Positions 45,877 through 53,730 of a DNA stretch of 64,000 bases are shown here, in pieces (position 1 is the stretch's first letter; every line of letters starts with the position of its first letter). The notes below the pieces were generated by a model, which did no database searches, was not told the DNA's origin, and saw nothing but the letters and a program-made list of their open reading frames with translations. Source of the DNA: Lachnospiraceae bacterium OF09-6 (GTDB lineage Bacteria > Bacillota > Clostridia > Lachnospirales > Lachnospiraceae); assembly GCA_003435055.1 (NCBI GenBank), contig QUMM01000004.1:81535-145534 (forward strand). Reading direction: 5' to 3'. Position numbers and translations under genes: made by a program.

Positions 45877-46010
45877 CCTGTAAACGCAGTCGGAAAAATC
45901 GGAAGGATTTTTCTGACCGCAGGGGTGGTTTTACACGCCGAAAAGGGCGGGTAAATCCTACGCCTGCACTTTGCGTTTACGGGGTGTTCTCCCGCAGGGA
46001 TGACAGCGGC

Positions 46011-46151
46011 AGGGTATCCTAAAATCACTGTCACCGCCGTCACCGCTGTCACCCGCAGGGCAGAGTCGCCAGCTTTACACGGCTTTAAGCGTCAATGACA
46101 GTAACAGGGGGTATCCCAATATCGCTGTCACCACCGTCACCGCTGTCACCC
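46011..46151 (-). repeat. Iteron-like repeats, inverted pair
   Basis: Copy at 46011-46054: AGGGTATCCTAAAATC followed by CACTGTCACC, GCCGTCACC, GCTGTCACC. Copy at 46106-46151: AGGGGGTATCCCAATATC followed by GCTGTCACC, ACCGTCACC, GCTGTCACC. The second lies inside the last codons of the AAA ATPase gene and encodes its tail GDSGDGGDSDIGIPP. Confidence 0.75.
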
Positions 46152-46966
46152 GCCCGCTTTGCAAGCGAAATCTGCCTGCCGTGTTTTTTGCGGCTGTACT
46201 GATAAACGATATGGTTCTCATTTAAAAATGTGGTGCGGTATTCATTGAGCCATTTCGTAATCACCGTGGGTATGGTTTCCGTTTCCCTCATAGCGGCTAA
46301 CAGCTCCGTTGCCGTGCCTGCCCATTCTTCCTTATCCCTCATAAAATCCACCAACCGAAAAAGGACGTCTGGTATCGTTTCTTTCGCAAGCTGCTCCTGC
46401 GTTTTTCTCTCCACAAGTTCCCAACTGCAATCACGGAAACGCAGCGTGTATTCCTGATAGGGCGTGTCCCTGCCCGTCACATACAGCTTGGCGGTGTCGG
46501 ATGCCCGTTTCTCCTTTTCCAGAACAAAGGTAGCGTTCGCACTCCCCGTTAAGCCTGTCGTCCCAGACACCTTGTTGAACACATCGCTGTCATTCTGCTT
46601 TCGGATGTGGTGTACGACAATGACCGCCAATGAATGCCTGTCGGCAAAGTCTTTGATTAGTGAGATGTCCCCATAGTCGCTTGCGTAGGCATTGTCTTTT
46701 GAAGCTGTACGGACTTTCTGCAAAGTGTCAATGACAATAAGCCTGCTGTTTGGGTAATCTTTCAGATAATCTTCAAGCTGCACGATAAGACCGTCTGACA
46801 GCTTGCAGCTTGCCACGGCAAAGTGAAGCCGCCTGCTCGCTTCGTTCGTCAATCGGAACAGCCTGTCCTGTATACGGCAGAACGTGTCCTCAAGGCAGAG
46901 GTAAAGCACGTCGCCTCCATTGTCGGCATATCCCACAAGGGAAGTCCCTGCGACACGCATAAACAT
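46085..46966 (-). CDS. AAA family ATPase (RepA/DnaB-like helicase), main part (frameshifted)
   Basis: Real sequence starts at about 46917 with GDVLYLCLEDTFCRIQDRLFRLT. It carries the Walker B RLIVIDTLQKVR, then VIVVHHIRKQNDSDVFNKVSGTTGLTGSANATFVLEK, the RecA-like core of the RepA/RegA helicase group. A C-terminal winged-helix region (PTVITKWLNEYRTTFL) follows, with a repeat-encoded tail. The 5' part is in another frame (46849-47115). Joined, the protein would be about 343 residues (46085-47115). Probable replication initiator or helicase for the circular form. Confidence 0.88.
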   Translation of the reverse strand: MFMRVAGTSLVGYADNGGDVLYLCLEDTFCRIQDRLFRLTNEASRRLHFAVASCKLSDGLIVQLEDYLKDYPNSRLIVIDTLQKVRTASKDNAYASDYGDISLIKDFADRHSLAVIVVHHIRKQNDSDVFNKVSGTTGLTGSANATFVLEKEKRASDTAKLYVTGRDTPYQEYTLRFRDCSWELVERKTQEQLAKETIPDVLFRLVDFMRDKEEWAGTATELLAAMRETETIPTVITKWLNEYRTTFLNENHIVYQYSRKKHGRQISLAKRAGDSGDGGDSDIGIPPVTVIDA

Positions 46967-47115
46967 AGCTTCAGCATGAGCCAGCTCTTTCCTATCTTCT
47001 GTGAGCCGCAGAACAGCGACAAGCCTGTGGGGATAAGGCTGTCCACCACAAAGGACGGCTTCTCAAGCGGTTCATAAAGGAGCGTTTCGGCGTTGACTGT
47101 CTGTAACTTCTGCAT
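46849..47115 (-). CDS. AAA family ATPase, N-terminal part (frameshifted)
   Basis: Starts MQKLQTVNAETLLYEPLEKPSFVVDSL, then the Walker A region FCGSQKIGKSWLMLKL and GLPLWDMPTMEA. Beyond this the frame is nonsense. Restoring one G in ATGGAGG(G)CGACG at about 46917 yields MEGDVLYLCLEDT and joins the 46085 frame. RBS GGAAAGGA near the start. The same kind of single-base loss is seen in several host genes of the window. Confidence 0.85.
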   Translation of the reverse strand: MQKLQTVNAETLLYEPLEKPSFVVDSLIPTGLSLFCGSQKIGKSWLMLKLCLCVSQGLPLWDMPTMEATCFTSALRTRSAVYRTGCSD

Positions 47116-47270
47116 GGCTTTCCTCCTTTCGGGCGGTGTTTTTGTTTTCGTTGCACATAGGCGTTGACCTCCTTAAAAATAGATTTACTCCCACGAAGAA
47201 AAAGTGAGAGTATGTAATGCCGCCAATCCCACACAAATAAAAAACAGATTTCTTTTTCGGGCGGTGTCGG

Positions 47271-47744
47271 TCACGGTTGGAGATACTTCCTCATTTCCGC
47301 CTTTACTTTCTCCTTTGCAATCGCAACAGATTTCTGTATTGCCGAAGCGGTGCAATGCTCCATAGCGGCGATTTGGTAAAAATTGAACTCATACTCGTAG
47401 TAGAGCAGGAAACGCCGCCTTTGTATCTCTGGCAGTCCGTCAACCGCCTTACAGAGCAGTTCTGCCCGTTCTGCCTCAATCATTTGTTCCTCTATGCTCT
47501 TAGGCAGCTTCAACGCCCGCCTGTTCAGCGTTTCGTCCCATACTTCCGAAAACTCCCTGTGCCGCTCGTCCCATTGGAGGAGATTCCTGTTCCTGCGTTC
47601 CATCTGCCGAAACTCCATAAAGAACTGTTCCGACACTTCCAACTCGTGGGATTTGCCCTGCCCGTCCTTAAAGCTGATAAAATACCTTGTGCCGCTTTCC
47701 GTGGATTCCTCCCGAAGCGTGTACGCCTTAACTCTGTATGCCAT
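47271..47744 (-). CDS. Sigma-70-like regulator of the mobile element (1)
   Basis: Start MAYRVKAYTLREESTESG (47744), with AGGAGG 9 nt upstream; 157 residues. The C-terminal part is a region 4-like HTH, RRRFLLYYEYEFNFYQIAAMEHCTASAIQKSVAIAKEKVKAEM, and the middle contains IEEQMIEAERAELLCKAVDGLPEIQ, as in sigma-like proteins of conjugative elements. It may recruit RNA polymerase to element promoters or act as an atypical activator. One of three related genes in a row. Confidence 0.82.
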   Translation of the reverse strand: MAYRVKAYTLREESTESGTRYFISFKDGQGKSHELEVSEQFFMEFRQMERRNRNLLQWDERHREFSEVWDETLNRRALKLPKSIEEQMIEAERAELLCKAVDGLPEIQRRRFLLYYEYEFNFYQIAAMEHCTASAIQKSVAIAKEKVKAEMRKYLQP

Positions 47745-47820
47745 CCCGCTTGCCTCCTGCAAAAAATAAGTGAGGGGATTTCCATCCCTCACCCAGTAGC
47801 CCGCAGGACGGCAGGCTGTT

Positions 47821-48252
47821 TTAGACGCTATAAAATTTTCGTAGCTTCTTCCGCAGATGGTCTAACCTCGCATAGATGGCACCAGTCGTCAAATGCACGA
47901 GCGGGGCAATCTCCTTTGTGGAATACCCCTGCATTTTCAGCAGGACGATTTTCAAGGTACGCCCGTCCACCGCGACTAATACTTGATAGAGATTTTCGCT
48001 CTCAATCTCGTCCAGTAACTCCGCAACCGTACCCACTTCCGTCTGCCGCTCCCTGTCTGCCATGTCCTCAAGGTATTCCGCAATGTCATTCGTCCATCGG
48101 TAAAACCGCCTGTTGGAATTGAAGTCTGCCCTGTCCGCAATGCGTATCTGCTCAATGGTCGCTTCATCAACGCCGCACTCACGCAGCAGCTTTTCCTCCG
48201 CTTCTTTCCAGATACGCCATTTCCTGTCCTCCCGTCCGTGGTTATATGCCAT
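47821..48252 (-). CDS. Sigma-70-like / HTH regulator of the mobile element (2)
   Basis: Start MAYNHGREDRKWRIWKEAEE (48252), preceded by GGAGG; 143 residues. The last third is an HTH: LKIVLLKMQGYSTKEIAPLVHLTTGAIYARLDHLRKKLRKF, the region 4 form. The first part is charged and helical. A strong minus-strand hairpin upstream separates it from the third sigma-like gene. Confidence 0.8.
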   Translation of the reverse strand: MAYNHGREDRKWRIWKEAEEKLLRECGVDEATIEQIRIADRADFNSNRRFYRWTNDIAEYLEDMADRERQTEVGTVAELLDEIESENLYQVLVAVDGRTLKIVLLKMQGYSTKEIAPLVHLTTGAIYARLDHLRKKLRKFYSV

Positions 48253-48292
48253 GCTTCTTTTCCTCCAATCAGAATTGATTGAGAGGGCAGAG

Positions 48293-48332
48293 AAAAACCC
48301 CCTCATTTTCCCAAAGGAAAAAACAAGGGGGC
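48293..48332 (-). terminator. Minus-strand terminator between sigma-like genes
   Basis: Read on the minus strand, CCCCCT and AGGGGG pair around a loop and run into TTTTT (48293-48297). It would end the transcript of the 48348-48857 gene before the second sigma-like gene. Confidence 0.75.
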
Positions 48333-48347
48333 TGAACGCCTTAAATT

Positions 48348-48857
48348 TTAATTTTCTATTATCTTTCTTAGTTTTCTTAGGATTCTGGCTTTGCGTTTGT
48401 TCACAACGCTCTGGGTTATGCCGAACCTCGCCCCGACTTCACGCTCAGAAAGTCCGTCAAAAAAGATTGCCTGTATCAATTCCTGTTCACTATCCGACAG
48501 CAAAGGCAGGGCGGCTTTCAGCCTGTCCACCATAACCGCATTGACAACGGTTTCCGCAATGTCTGCCGCTTCATCAGCGATAAAGTCTAAAGGCTTCCCC
48601 TCGCTGTCCGTAAATCCATCCAGAGAAAGCAGGCTGTTCTTCGTATCTAATTTTTTCAGATAACGCCACCGTTCCTTATCTCGGTAGAAGTCCGTGTATT
48701 GCTCCCTCACGACTTCAAGCAGACAGCCTTGAATGGGGATAAACAGCTTGTCCATATAGGTCTGGTCGGATTCCCTGCGGCGGCAGAAATCCGTATAGGA
48801 CAGTTCCACATATCTGCCGCTTTCCTTGATATATACCTTTCTCGGTGCGTATTTCAC
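48348..48857 (-). CDS. Sigma-70-like regulator of the mobile element (3)
   Basis: A 169-residue protein: MKYAPRKVYIKESGRYVELSYTDFCRRRESDQTY at the start, a central helical part, and a region 4-type HTH (LPLLSDSEQELIQAIFFDGLSEREVGARFGITQSVVNKRKARILRKL). RBS GGAGGT. This form is frequent in elements of Gram-positive gut bacteria. It is first of the three in transcription order and may set a cascade. Confidence 0.85.
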   Translation of the reverse strand: MKYAPRKVYIKESGRYVELSYTDFCRRRESDQTYMDKLFIPIQGCLLEVVREQYTDFYRDKERWRYLKKLDTKNSLLSLDGFTDSEGKPLDFIADEAADIAETVVNAVMVDRLKAALPLLSDSEQELIQAIFFDGLSEREVGARFGITQSVVNKRKARILRKLRKIIEN

Positions 48858-49178
48858 TGTAAGTACCTCCCATCTGAATTTTTGAAATGTTCAAAATCCA
48901 GATGGAGAGGTGGCGAACGACACCTAACACCACTAATAGCCCTATGGCACTTTCCAACAAAAATCGACAAAAGAAAAACCGCAAAGGCTCTATGACCTTT
49001 ACGGTTATGGGAAATATTAATTCTGTTGTATGGAGATTGTACTTCTACATTCAAGGCAGGAAGTGCCGTTGCATAGGCAGAAATTTTTTTAACTGGTTTC
49101 CTGCCGTTCTCTGATATGCTATGTATTGATAAATTTTGCTTCGTATGAGCAGATAGATAACTGCCCGAAAAAAGGACA

Positions 49179-49217
49179 TAAAAAAATCCCTCCAAATTTA
49201 AAAACAAATTCAGAGGG
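49179..49217 (-). terminator. Minus-strand terminator
   Basis: Read on the minus strand, CCCTC and GAGGG with AAATT/AATTT pair around TGTTTTTA and lead into ATTTTTTT. Confidence 0.7.
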
Positions 49218-49294
49218 TAATTTAGGGTATAACAAAATAACCCACCCGAATATCGTTTTTTTTATTTGGTGAGTTTGTTCTTTCAAATACGAAA

Positions 49295-49343
49295 CAAAAA
49301 GAGCCGATGATTCGTGAATTGTTCCACAATTTCATCGGCTCTG
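49295..49343 (-). terminator. Minus-strand terminator after KTR gene
   Basis: AGCCGATGA (49302-49310) and TCATCGGCT (49332-49340) are perfect arms; on the minus strand the stem is followed by CTTTTTGTTTC. Confidence 0.85.
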
Positions 49344-49347
49344 CGTC

Positions 49348-49521
49348 TTAAGCGTCTGGCTCTTTGATGACAGTTATCTTCAAGTTGTCAACTTTAATCA
49401 ATCTTTCTTGTCTGCATTTTGGACAATAAAGGGGATAATTCTCCAAAACAGTGTCCTTCCTAATTTTATTACGGGTTTTGTTCCCACAAACAGGACACAA
49501 TATCCATTCGCATTTCATCAT
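49348..49521 (-). CDS. Cysteine-rich KTR protein
   Basis: A 57-residue protein: MMKCEWILCPVCGNKTRNKIR, LYCPKCRQERLIKVDNLKITVI, ending KEPDA. Two CxxC pairs predict a zinc ribbon. Small proteins of this type with a KTR sequence are normally found directly after tet(M), tet(O) or tet(W), as here (51 bp downstream of tet(O)). Function unknown. It is too short for many gene finders. Confidence 0.88.
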   Translation of the reverse strand: MMKCEWILCPVCGNKTRNKIRKDTVLENYPLYCPKCRQERLIKVDNLKITVIKEPDA

Positions 49522-49572
49522 AATTAGTCTCTAATCCTTTCAAATCTCATTTTATATGACTTTTGCAAGCTG

Positions 49573-51492
49573 TTAAGCTAACTTGTGGAACATATGCCGA
49601 ACCTTATCTATACGGCTATTCGGGCGGCGGGGTTGGCAAATAAATTTACCAATAGCTGGCTGGTATCCTTTTAACTCTGTCAAGCAGACTCCCTGCCCAT
49701 TTGTGAAATAAGTTAAATCGTTCCTGTATTCTTGAATACATCTAGCAGGGATTTCTCCTTTCAGAATGACCTCGTCATTCTTTATCTGAGTACTTACAAT
49801 ATCTGCACAATACCTTGGAGCATCATGATACGCCCGTGAGAGATATTCCTGCGGTGCATAAATTTCAAAGTGGAGATATGGCTCTAATAGTTCTGTCCCT
49901 GCTTTTTTTAAAGCCTGCTCCAATACGATAGGGGAAAGCAGCCGAAAGTCTGCGGGGGTACTTACAGGACTATAATACAATCCATATTCAAAACAGATTT
50001 TACAGTCTGTCACTTTCCATCCATACAGCCCCTGCTCGCAGCCATAAAGAACCCCCTCCATAACCGCATTTTGGAACGATTGATTTAAATATCCAAGTGA
50101 AACTCTGCTTTCATACTGCACTCCGCTTCCAATAGGGAGCGGCTCTATGGACAACCCGACAGAAGCCCAGAAAGGATTTGGCGGGACTTCTATGTGGATG
50201 GTATATTCTGCTTTTCTAAGCGGTCTTTCCATATATATAACAGTAGGCTCTTTTATTTCTGCCTCCACATGATATTTTTCCTCAAGGATGGCACAAATGA
50301 CTTCCATCTGCACTTTCCCCAAAAAAGAAAGTATAATCTCATGCGTTGTAGTATCCACATAATATTTTAAAAGAGGGTCGCCATCTGAAATTTCTGTAAG
50401 TGCCCCAAGCAATATTTCCCGCTGTTCAGATTTCTTTACTGCAATCGTTGTTTGGAGCATAGGGAGAGGATTTTCAATAAATTTTCTCTGCGGCAACAGT
50501 ATTCCGTTCCCCAAAATACTGTTTAGCTGCAAAACATCATTTGGTAAAATTACAATATCACCAGAGCAGGCTGTATCGGATGAATATAATTCACCGTTTG
50601 TCGGAACACACATCTCTGTGATTTTTATTTTCTCTTTTTCAGATATTCTAATAACATCCCTCAAATGCAATGTTCCGCTATATATACGCACATAAACAAA
50701 ACGCCGCCTTTTCTCTGAATATTCAATCTTAAAAACCTGCCCGCATAGTTCAGATTGACCTTCAGGCGTTGATGAATAAAATTTACTGGCAATCACTTCT
50801 ATAAGCTGCCGAATCCCCAGATTGTTTTTAGCGCTTCCGTGATAAACGGGAAATAACGTTCCGTTTTGGAATCTCCTGTTTTCTTCCTGTTCCAGTTCTG
50901 ACATTTTAAACGGTTTCCCTGACATATATTTCTCTAATAGTTCATCGTTTCCCATAATTACCGCATCCCACTGTTCCATATCGTCATTGTCCGTTACATT
51001 TATATGGGGATGCTGCCCAACCTTTTGCTTCACTATAATTTCCGAAGAAAGCTTTGCTTTCATTTCTCGATATACCATTGGCAAATCAATCCCCTCTTGG
51101 TCAATTTTATTGATGAAAAAAATTGTCGGAATCTTCATTGTCTGTAGTGCATGAAACAGTATACGGGTCTGTGCCTGTATGCCATCCTTTGCAGAAACTA
51201 ATAATACTGCTCCGTCTAATACGGATAAAGAACGGTATACTTCCGCCAAAAAATCCATATGGCCTGGCGTATCTATAATGTTGACTTTTACATCCTCCCA
51301 CTGAAAAGATGTCACTGCTGTCTGGATAGTGATTCCCCTTTGACGCTCCAAATTCATTGTATCTGTCCTTGTTGTGCCTTCATCTACGCTCCCTAGTTCT
51401 GCAATTGCACCACTGGTATACAATAAACTTTCCGTTAATGTTGTCTTTCCTGCGTCAACGTGAGCCAGAATGCCTAAGTTAATTATTTTCAT
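49573..51492 (-). CDS. tet(O): Tetracycline resistance ribosomal protection protein Tet(O)
   Basis: A 639-residue GTPase related to [22 protein letters not shown] (P-loop), [22 protein letters not shown] (G3), FINKIDQEG (G4). The sequence agrees with Tet(O) as I recall it almost throughout, including the end [16 protein letters not shown] and the exact length, and differs clearly from Tet(W) and Tet(M). It removes tetracycline from the ribosome. RBS GGAGG. Its leader holds a promoter, a short peptide and an attenuator, listed separately. Frame intact. Cargo of the element. Confidence 0.96.
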   Translation of the reverse strand: MKIINLGILAHVDAGKTTLTESLLYTSGAIAELGSVDEGTTRTDTMNLERQRGITIQTAVTSFQWEDVKVNIIDTPGHMDFLAEVYRSLSVLDGAVLLVSAKDGIQAQTRILFHALQTMKIPTIFFINKIDQEGIDLPMVYREMKAKLSSEIIVKQKVGQHPHINVTDNDDMEQWDAVIMGNDELLEKYMSGKPFKMSELEQEENRRFQNGTLFPVYHGSAKNNLGIRQLIEVIASKFYSSTPEGQSELCGQVFKIEYSEKRRRFVYVRIYSGTLHLRDVIRISEKEKIKITEMCVPTNGELYSSDTACSGDIVILPNDVLQLNSILGNGILLPQRKFIENPLPMLQTTIAVKKSEQREILLGALTEISDGDPLLKYYVDTTTHEIILSFLGKVQMEVICAILEEKYHVEAEIKEPTVIYMERPLRKAEYTIHIEVPPNPFWASVGLSIEPLPIGSGVQYESRVSLGYLNQSFQNAVMEGVLYGCEQGLYGWKVTDCKICFEYGLYYSPVSTPADFRLLSPIVLEQALKKAGTELLEPYLHFEIYAPQEYLSRAYHDAPRYCADIVSTQIKNDEVILKGEIPARCIQEYRNDLTYFTNGQGVCLTELKGYQPAIGKFICQPRRPNSRIDKVRHMFHKLA

Positions 51493-51528
51493 GTGATTTT
51501 CCTCCTATCAACACCCAAAAAAGGGCAT

Positions 51529-51565
51529 AAAAATACCCAGTGATAAATACTCCTATCACTGGGTA
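51529..51565 (-). promoter_or_regulatory. Attenuator hairpin of tet(O) leader
   Basis: TACCCAGTGATA (51554-51565 on the minus strand) pairs perfectly with its partner (51534-51545) and is followed by TTTTT (51529-51533). In the Tn916/tet(M) leader the same structure stops transcription unless tetracycline changes ribosome movement on the leader peptide. Same control is expected here. Confidence 0.85.
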
Positions 51566-51716
51566 AATAACTCCAATAGCCCCAAAACACTTATATGTTT
51601 TCGGGCATATAAAATTACATGATAAAAGTATTCTTAAACTGGGTACAAAAAACTAAGCCCCATATTAAAAGTGAAACGAGACTGCTACTTTTTGTTCCCA
51701 CTATCAAATTGACAGT

Positions 51717-51740
51717 TTATTTAAGAATACCTTGCCGCAT
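51717..51740 (-). CDS. tet(O) leader peptide MRQGILK
   Basis: Seven codons and a stop on the minus strand, with AAGGAG 8 nt upstream. GTATTCTTAAA inside it can pair with a later TTTAAGAATAC (about 51627-51640). The layout matches the leader upstream of tet(M) in Tn916. It lies between the promoter at 51773 and the attenuator at 51529. Confidence 0.7.
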   Translation of the reverse strand: MRQGILK

Positions 51741-51772
51741 ATTTATTAACTCCTTGTATAATACTGAATCTA

Positions 51773-51801
51773 ATTATATTCCTTAACCCTTTATTTGTCA
51801 A
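51773..51801 (-). promoter_or_regulatory. tet(O) promoter
   Basis: On the minus strand TTGACA (51796-51801) and TATAAT (51773-51778) are consensus hexamers with a 17-nt spacer. They drive the leader of about 280 nt before tet(O). Confidence 0.9.
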
Positions 51802-51858
51802 GCTGACAAACTAAAGCAGAAAAAGCGGCAGGATTTCCCCCTGCCACTAATCATCTGT

Positions 51859-52233
51859 TTATGCAAAAATAATTTCCTTTTCCACAATCTCCCTCGCACA
51901 AGCCCTTATGTTATTGAGGCATCCTGTCCATTCTAAGGCGTTTTCTGCCTTTAGCTGTTCCGTTATGCCCTGTGCCTGTTTCATACCCTCTATGAGCCTT
52001 TCAAAGCGTTCCTGTGCCTGTCTGTTGATGTCGGCAAGGTAGGCGTTTAGCCTGCCGCTTGTAAGAAGATTGGTGTATGTAACTTTACGGTACTGTTTTA
52101 GATAATCTAAATGCCGTTGCCCCCAGATGCCTATTGCCTGTTCTTCTTCGGCGGGTACAGTTAAGCACGGTATCAAATAATCCCCTTGCCTTTCGTATTT
52201 GCCGCCCAGTTCCTCAAATAATGATTTTGCCAT
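51859..52233 (-). CDS. tnpV: TnpV-family transposon protein
   Basis: A 124-residue protein: MAKSLFEELGGKYERQGDYLIPCL, IGIWGQRHLDYLKQYRKVTYTNLLTSGRLNAYLADINRQAQERFERL. This matches TnpV, an accessory protein first named in Tn4451 and common in related elements, often near the resistance cargo. It may be a DNA-binding or excision accessory factor; its biochemical role is unknown. The start lies 58 bp from the element's right end. Confidence 0.88.
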   Translation of the reverse strand: MAKSLFEELGGKYERQGDYLIPCLTVPAEEEQAIGIWGQRHLDYLKQYRKVTYTNLLTSGRLNAYLADINRQAQERFERLIEGMKQAQGITEQLKAENALEWTGCLNNIRACAREIVEKEIIFA

Positions 52234-52267
52234 TGTCTGTTACCTCCACATTCTTTTTTATTTTGAA

Positions 52268-52291
52268 TGTCCGCAAAATCCGTCCTACATC
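52268..52291. other. attR: right junction of the tet(O) element
   Basis: TGTCCGCAAAA (52268-52278) is the inverted copy of the left-end repeat. ATC at 52289-52291 follows 10 nt later, then GCTTGGACAGG, the continuation of the permease gene. Confidence 0.8.
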
Positions 52292-53177
52292 GCTTGGACA
52301 GGGAGCCGGAAGTATTGGCGTCGTATTTATTGGAGCCATGGTGATCGCCTGCCTCCTGAATATGACCACAGTTGCATCCCTTTCGGAATTAAATGCACTG
52401 ATGCCAAATACCACAGGTGGTCTGGCTCAGTATACACTGGCCTGTCTGGGACCGTTTCCCACATTGATTTCCATGGTAGGCGGCTATCTGATCTGTAATA
52501 TTATGTCATCCGGTGTAGAAGCTTCTATTTTCTCTTATGCGATGGCATCTACGATCCATTTGCCAATACCCAGTATTCTGTATACACTGGTTATGACCAT
52601 TGTGGTGATGATTGCCAATCTCTATGGTGTAGATATGTTTGCAAAAATACAGGATCTGGTGGCATTTCTGTTGGTGGGTTCCATGCTGATTATGGGAATC
52701 ATCGGAATGTTTGGGTTGGGAACTGGTGCGATGGTGCAGCAGCCATACAGTATGGTTAGCAGCTGGAAAGAAGTCGTATCCATGGTGGCTGTAGCATTCT
52801 GGCTTTTTATTGGAGCAGAATATGTCATCCCAGTATCTAAGAACGTAAAGAATGCGAAACGAAATGTGCCTCTTGGCATGATGATTGGCCTGGCACTGAT
52901 CTGTCTGATACAGTCCATTATGGTACTGGGCTTTCACAACTATACACCATGGGGCGAACTGGAAGCTTCCGCAGCACCGCACTTGCTGTACGGTGAAAAT
53001 CTGCTGGGATCGGCCGGCAAGATCTGGATGACCTTTGTAGCAGCACTGGCTGTAGTCAGTACTCAGAATTCCACCGTCAATGGTCTGGCAGGGATCTGTC
53101 AGGGCATGGCTAAAATGAATATGATGCAAGAATCTTTGCAAAGACCAATAAACACGGTGTTCCATTCTTCGGAGTGA
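52289..53177 (+). pseudogene. APC amino acid permease, middle part (split by element, frameshifted)
   Basis: Resumes the 41206 gene with SLGQGAGSIGVVFIGAMVIACLL and carries TM helices 2-9, including SSGVEASIFSYAMAS, GAEYVIPVSKNVKNAKRNVPLGMMIG and VSTQNSTVNGLAGICQGMAK. The frame derails after KMNMM. One C restored at about 53128 gives MMPRIFAKTNKHGVPFFGVIFVSVF, joining the next frame. Upstream codons in this frame (52134-52288) are element DNA, not permease. It would import an amino acid, perhaps the substrate of the oxidase cluster. Confidence 0.88.
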
Positions 53178-53614
53178 TTTTTGTCAGCGTTTTCATTTTC
53201 GTATTTGCAGCACTCAGTGATGGATCTTCCGAAGCCATCTCTTTCCTGATTCTGGTAGGCTCGGTGTTCTGGATGATCTCATACATCTTTGCACATCTGG
53301 ATGTATTGATTCTGCGTCATCGTCTGCCAAAGGCACCGCGCTCCTTCAAAGTGCCGTGTGGACCATTATTCCCGTGCATCGGCATTGCGGGAACTGTATA
53401 CATGATACTGAACATCTCCACCGATCCGACCGAGCGCATGATGATCTGGCTGGTCACCGGCATCACCTTCCTGATACTTGGTATCTATTCTTTCTTCTGG
53501 ATCCGCATCAAGATGAAAATGCCAGTCTTCAAAAGCGTGCCAATTCAGAAAGTCATGGCCATGGAAAACAGCATGTATTATACGATTCGCAAGCGAAGAG
53601 GCTTGTGGAGATAG
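53174..53614 (+). pseudogene. APC amino acid permease, C-terminal part
   Basis: Continues from VIFVSVFIFVFAALSDGSSEAISFLI through three more TM helices, with HLDVLILRHRLPKAPRSFKVPCGPLFPCIGIAG in between, and ends KVMAMENSMYYTIRKRRGLWR. It is not a separate gene. The REP-like hairpin at 53631 follows directly and may terminate the transcript. Confidence 0.85.
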
Positions 53615-53630
53615 AAACCAATGGGGTAGA

Positions 53631-53690
53631 AACCAATGGGGACGGTGTTTTCTGGCTTTTTTGAACCAGAAAACTCCGTCCCTGTTGGTT
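53631..53690. repeat. REP-like hairpin, intact copy
   Basis: Arms 53631-53655 (with GGGGACGGTGTTTTCTGG) and 53666-53690 are 25 bp with three mismatches and a 10-nt loop rich in T. The left arm shares 19 bases with the hairpin arms that flank the insertion sequence at 33.4-35.3 kb. Just before it, AGAAACCAATGGGG is also duplicated. Confidence 0.8.
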
Positions 53691-53730
53691 TTGTGCTATA
53701 CTATATACACATAAACGAGGAGGATAAATC

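Larger units (their letters stand above)
45569..46084. other. Non-coding control region (oriT and repeats)
   Basis: About 500 bp without a convincing gene between the relaxase and the AAA ATPase genes. It holds two sets of inward-facing GGTGAC repeats, the oriT-like core and stems such as GGAAAAATCGGAAGGATTTTTC. A 128-codon minus frame (45666-46052) is built from the repeats and is not considered real. Likely a combined replication, transfer and partition locus. Confidence 0.65.
48858..49347. other. Intergenic region of the mobile element
   Basis: No certain gene in about 490 bp. A 117-codon minus frame (48854-49207) overlaps the neighbour start and has no RBS. It contains NGRKPVKKISAYATALPALNVEVQSPYNR, which could be a remnant of a Tn916-like reading frame. 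Two minus-strand terminators (49179-49217 and 49295-49343) occupy the right half. Confidence 0.45.
41292..52291. mobile_element. Integrative mobilizable element carrying tet(O), Tn4451-like
   Basis: Exactly 11,000 bp between the two ATC junctions. All recognised genes are on the minus strand: recombinase, two small proteins, ParB, MobV relaxase, oriT region, AAA ATPase, three sigma-like proteins, KTR protein, tet(O) and TnpV. Recombinase (TnpX-like) at one end, TnpV at the other and a MobV-type relaxase (TnpZ-like) match the plan of Tn4451/Tn4453. GC-rich genes and codon use differ from the AT-richer host around it. There is no conjugation pore gene, so transfer would need a helper element. 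Confidence 0.92.

Noticed and set aside
45666..46052. 128-codon minus-strand frame in the oriT region
   Set aside because: It is built from the GGTGAC repeats and the oriT sequence, has no RBS and resembles no protein family.
46992..47234. 80-codon minus-strand frame overlapping the start of the AAA ATPase
   Set aside because: It covers the real ATPase start in another frame and has arginine-rich, shadow-like composition.
48854..49207. 117-codon minus-strand frame next to the third sigma-like gene
   Set aside because: No RBS, crosses a terminator, and its second half is shadow-like; only a possible remnant.
52134..52288. 5' extension of the permease frame through the right end of the element
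   Set aside because: The sequence is antisense to tnpV and the attachment site; the permease part starts only at the ATC junction.
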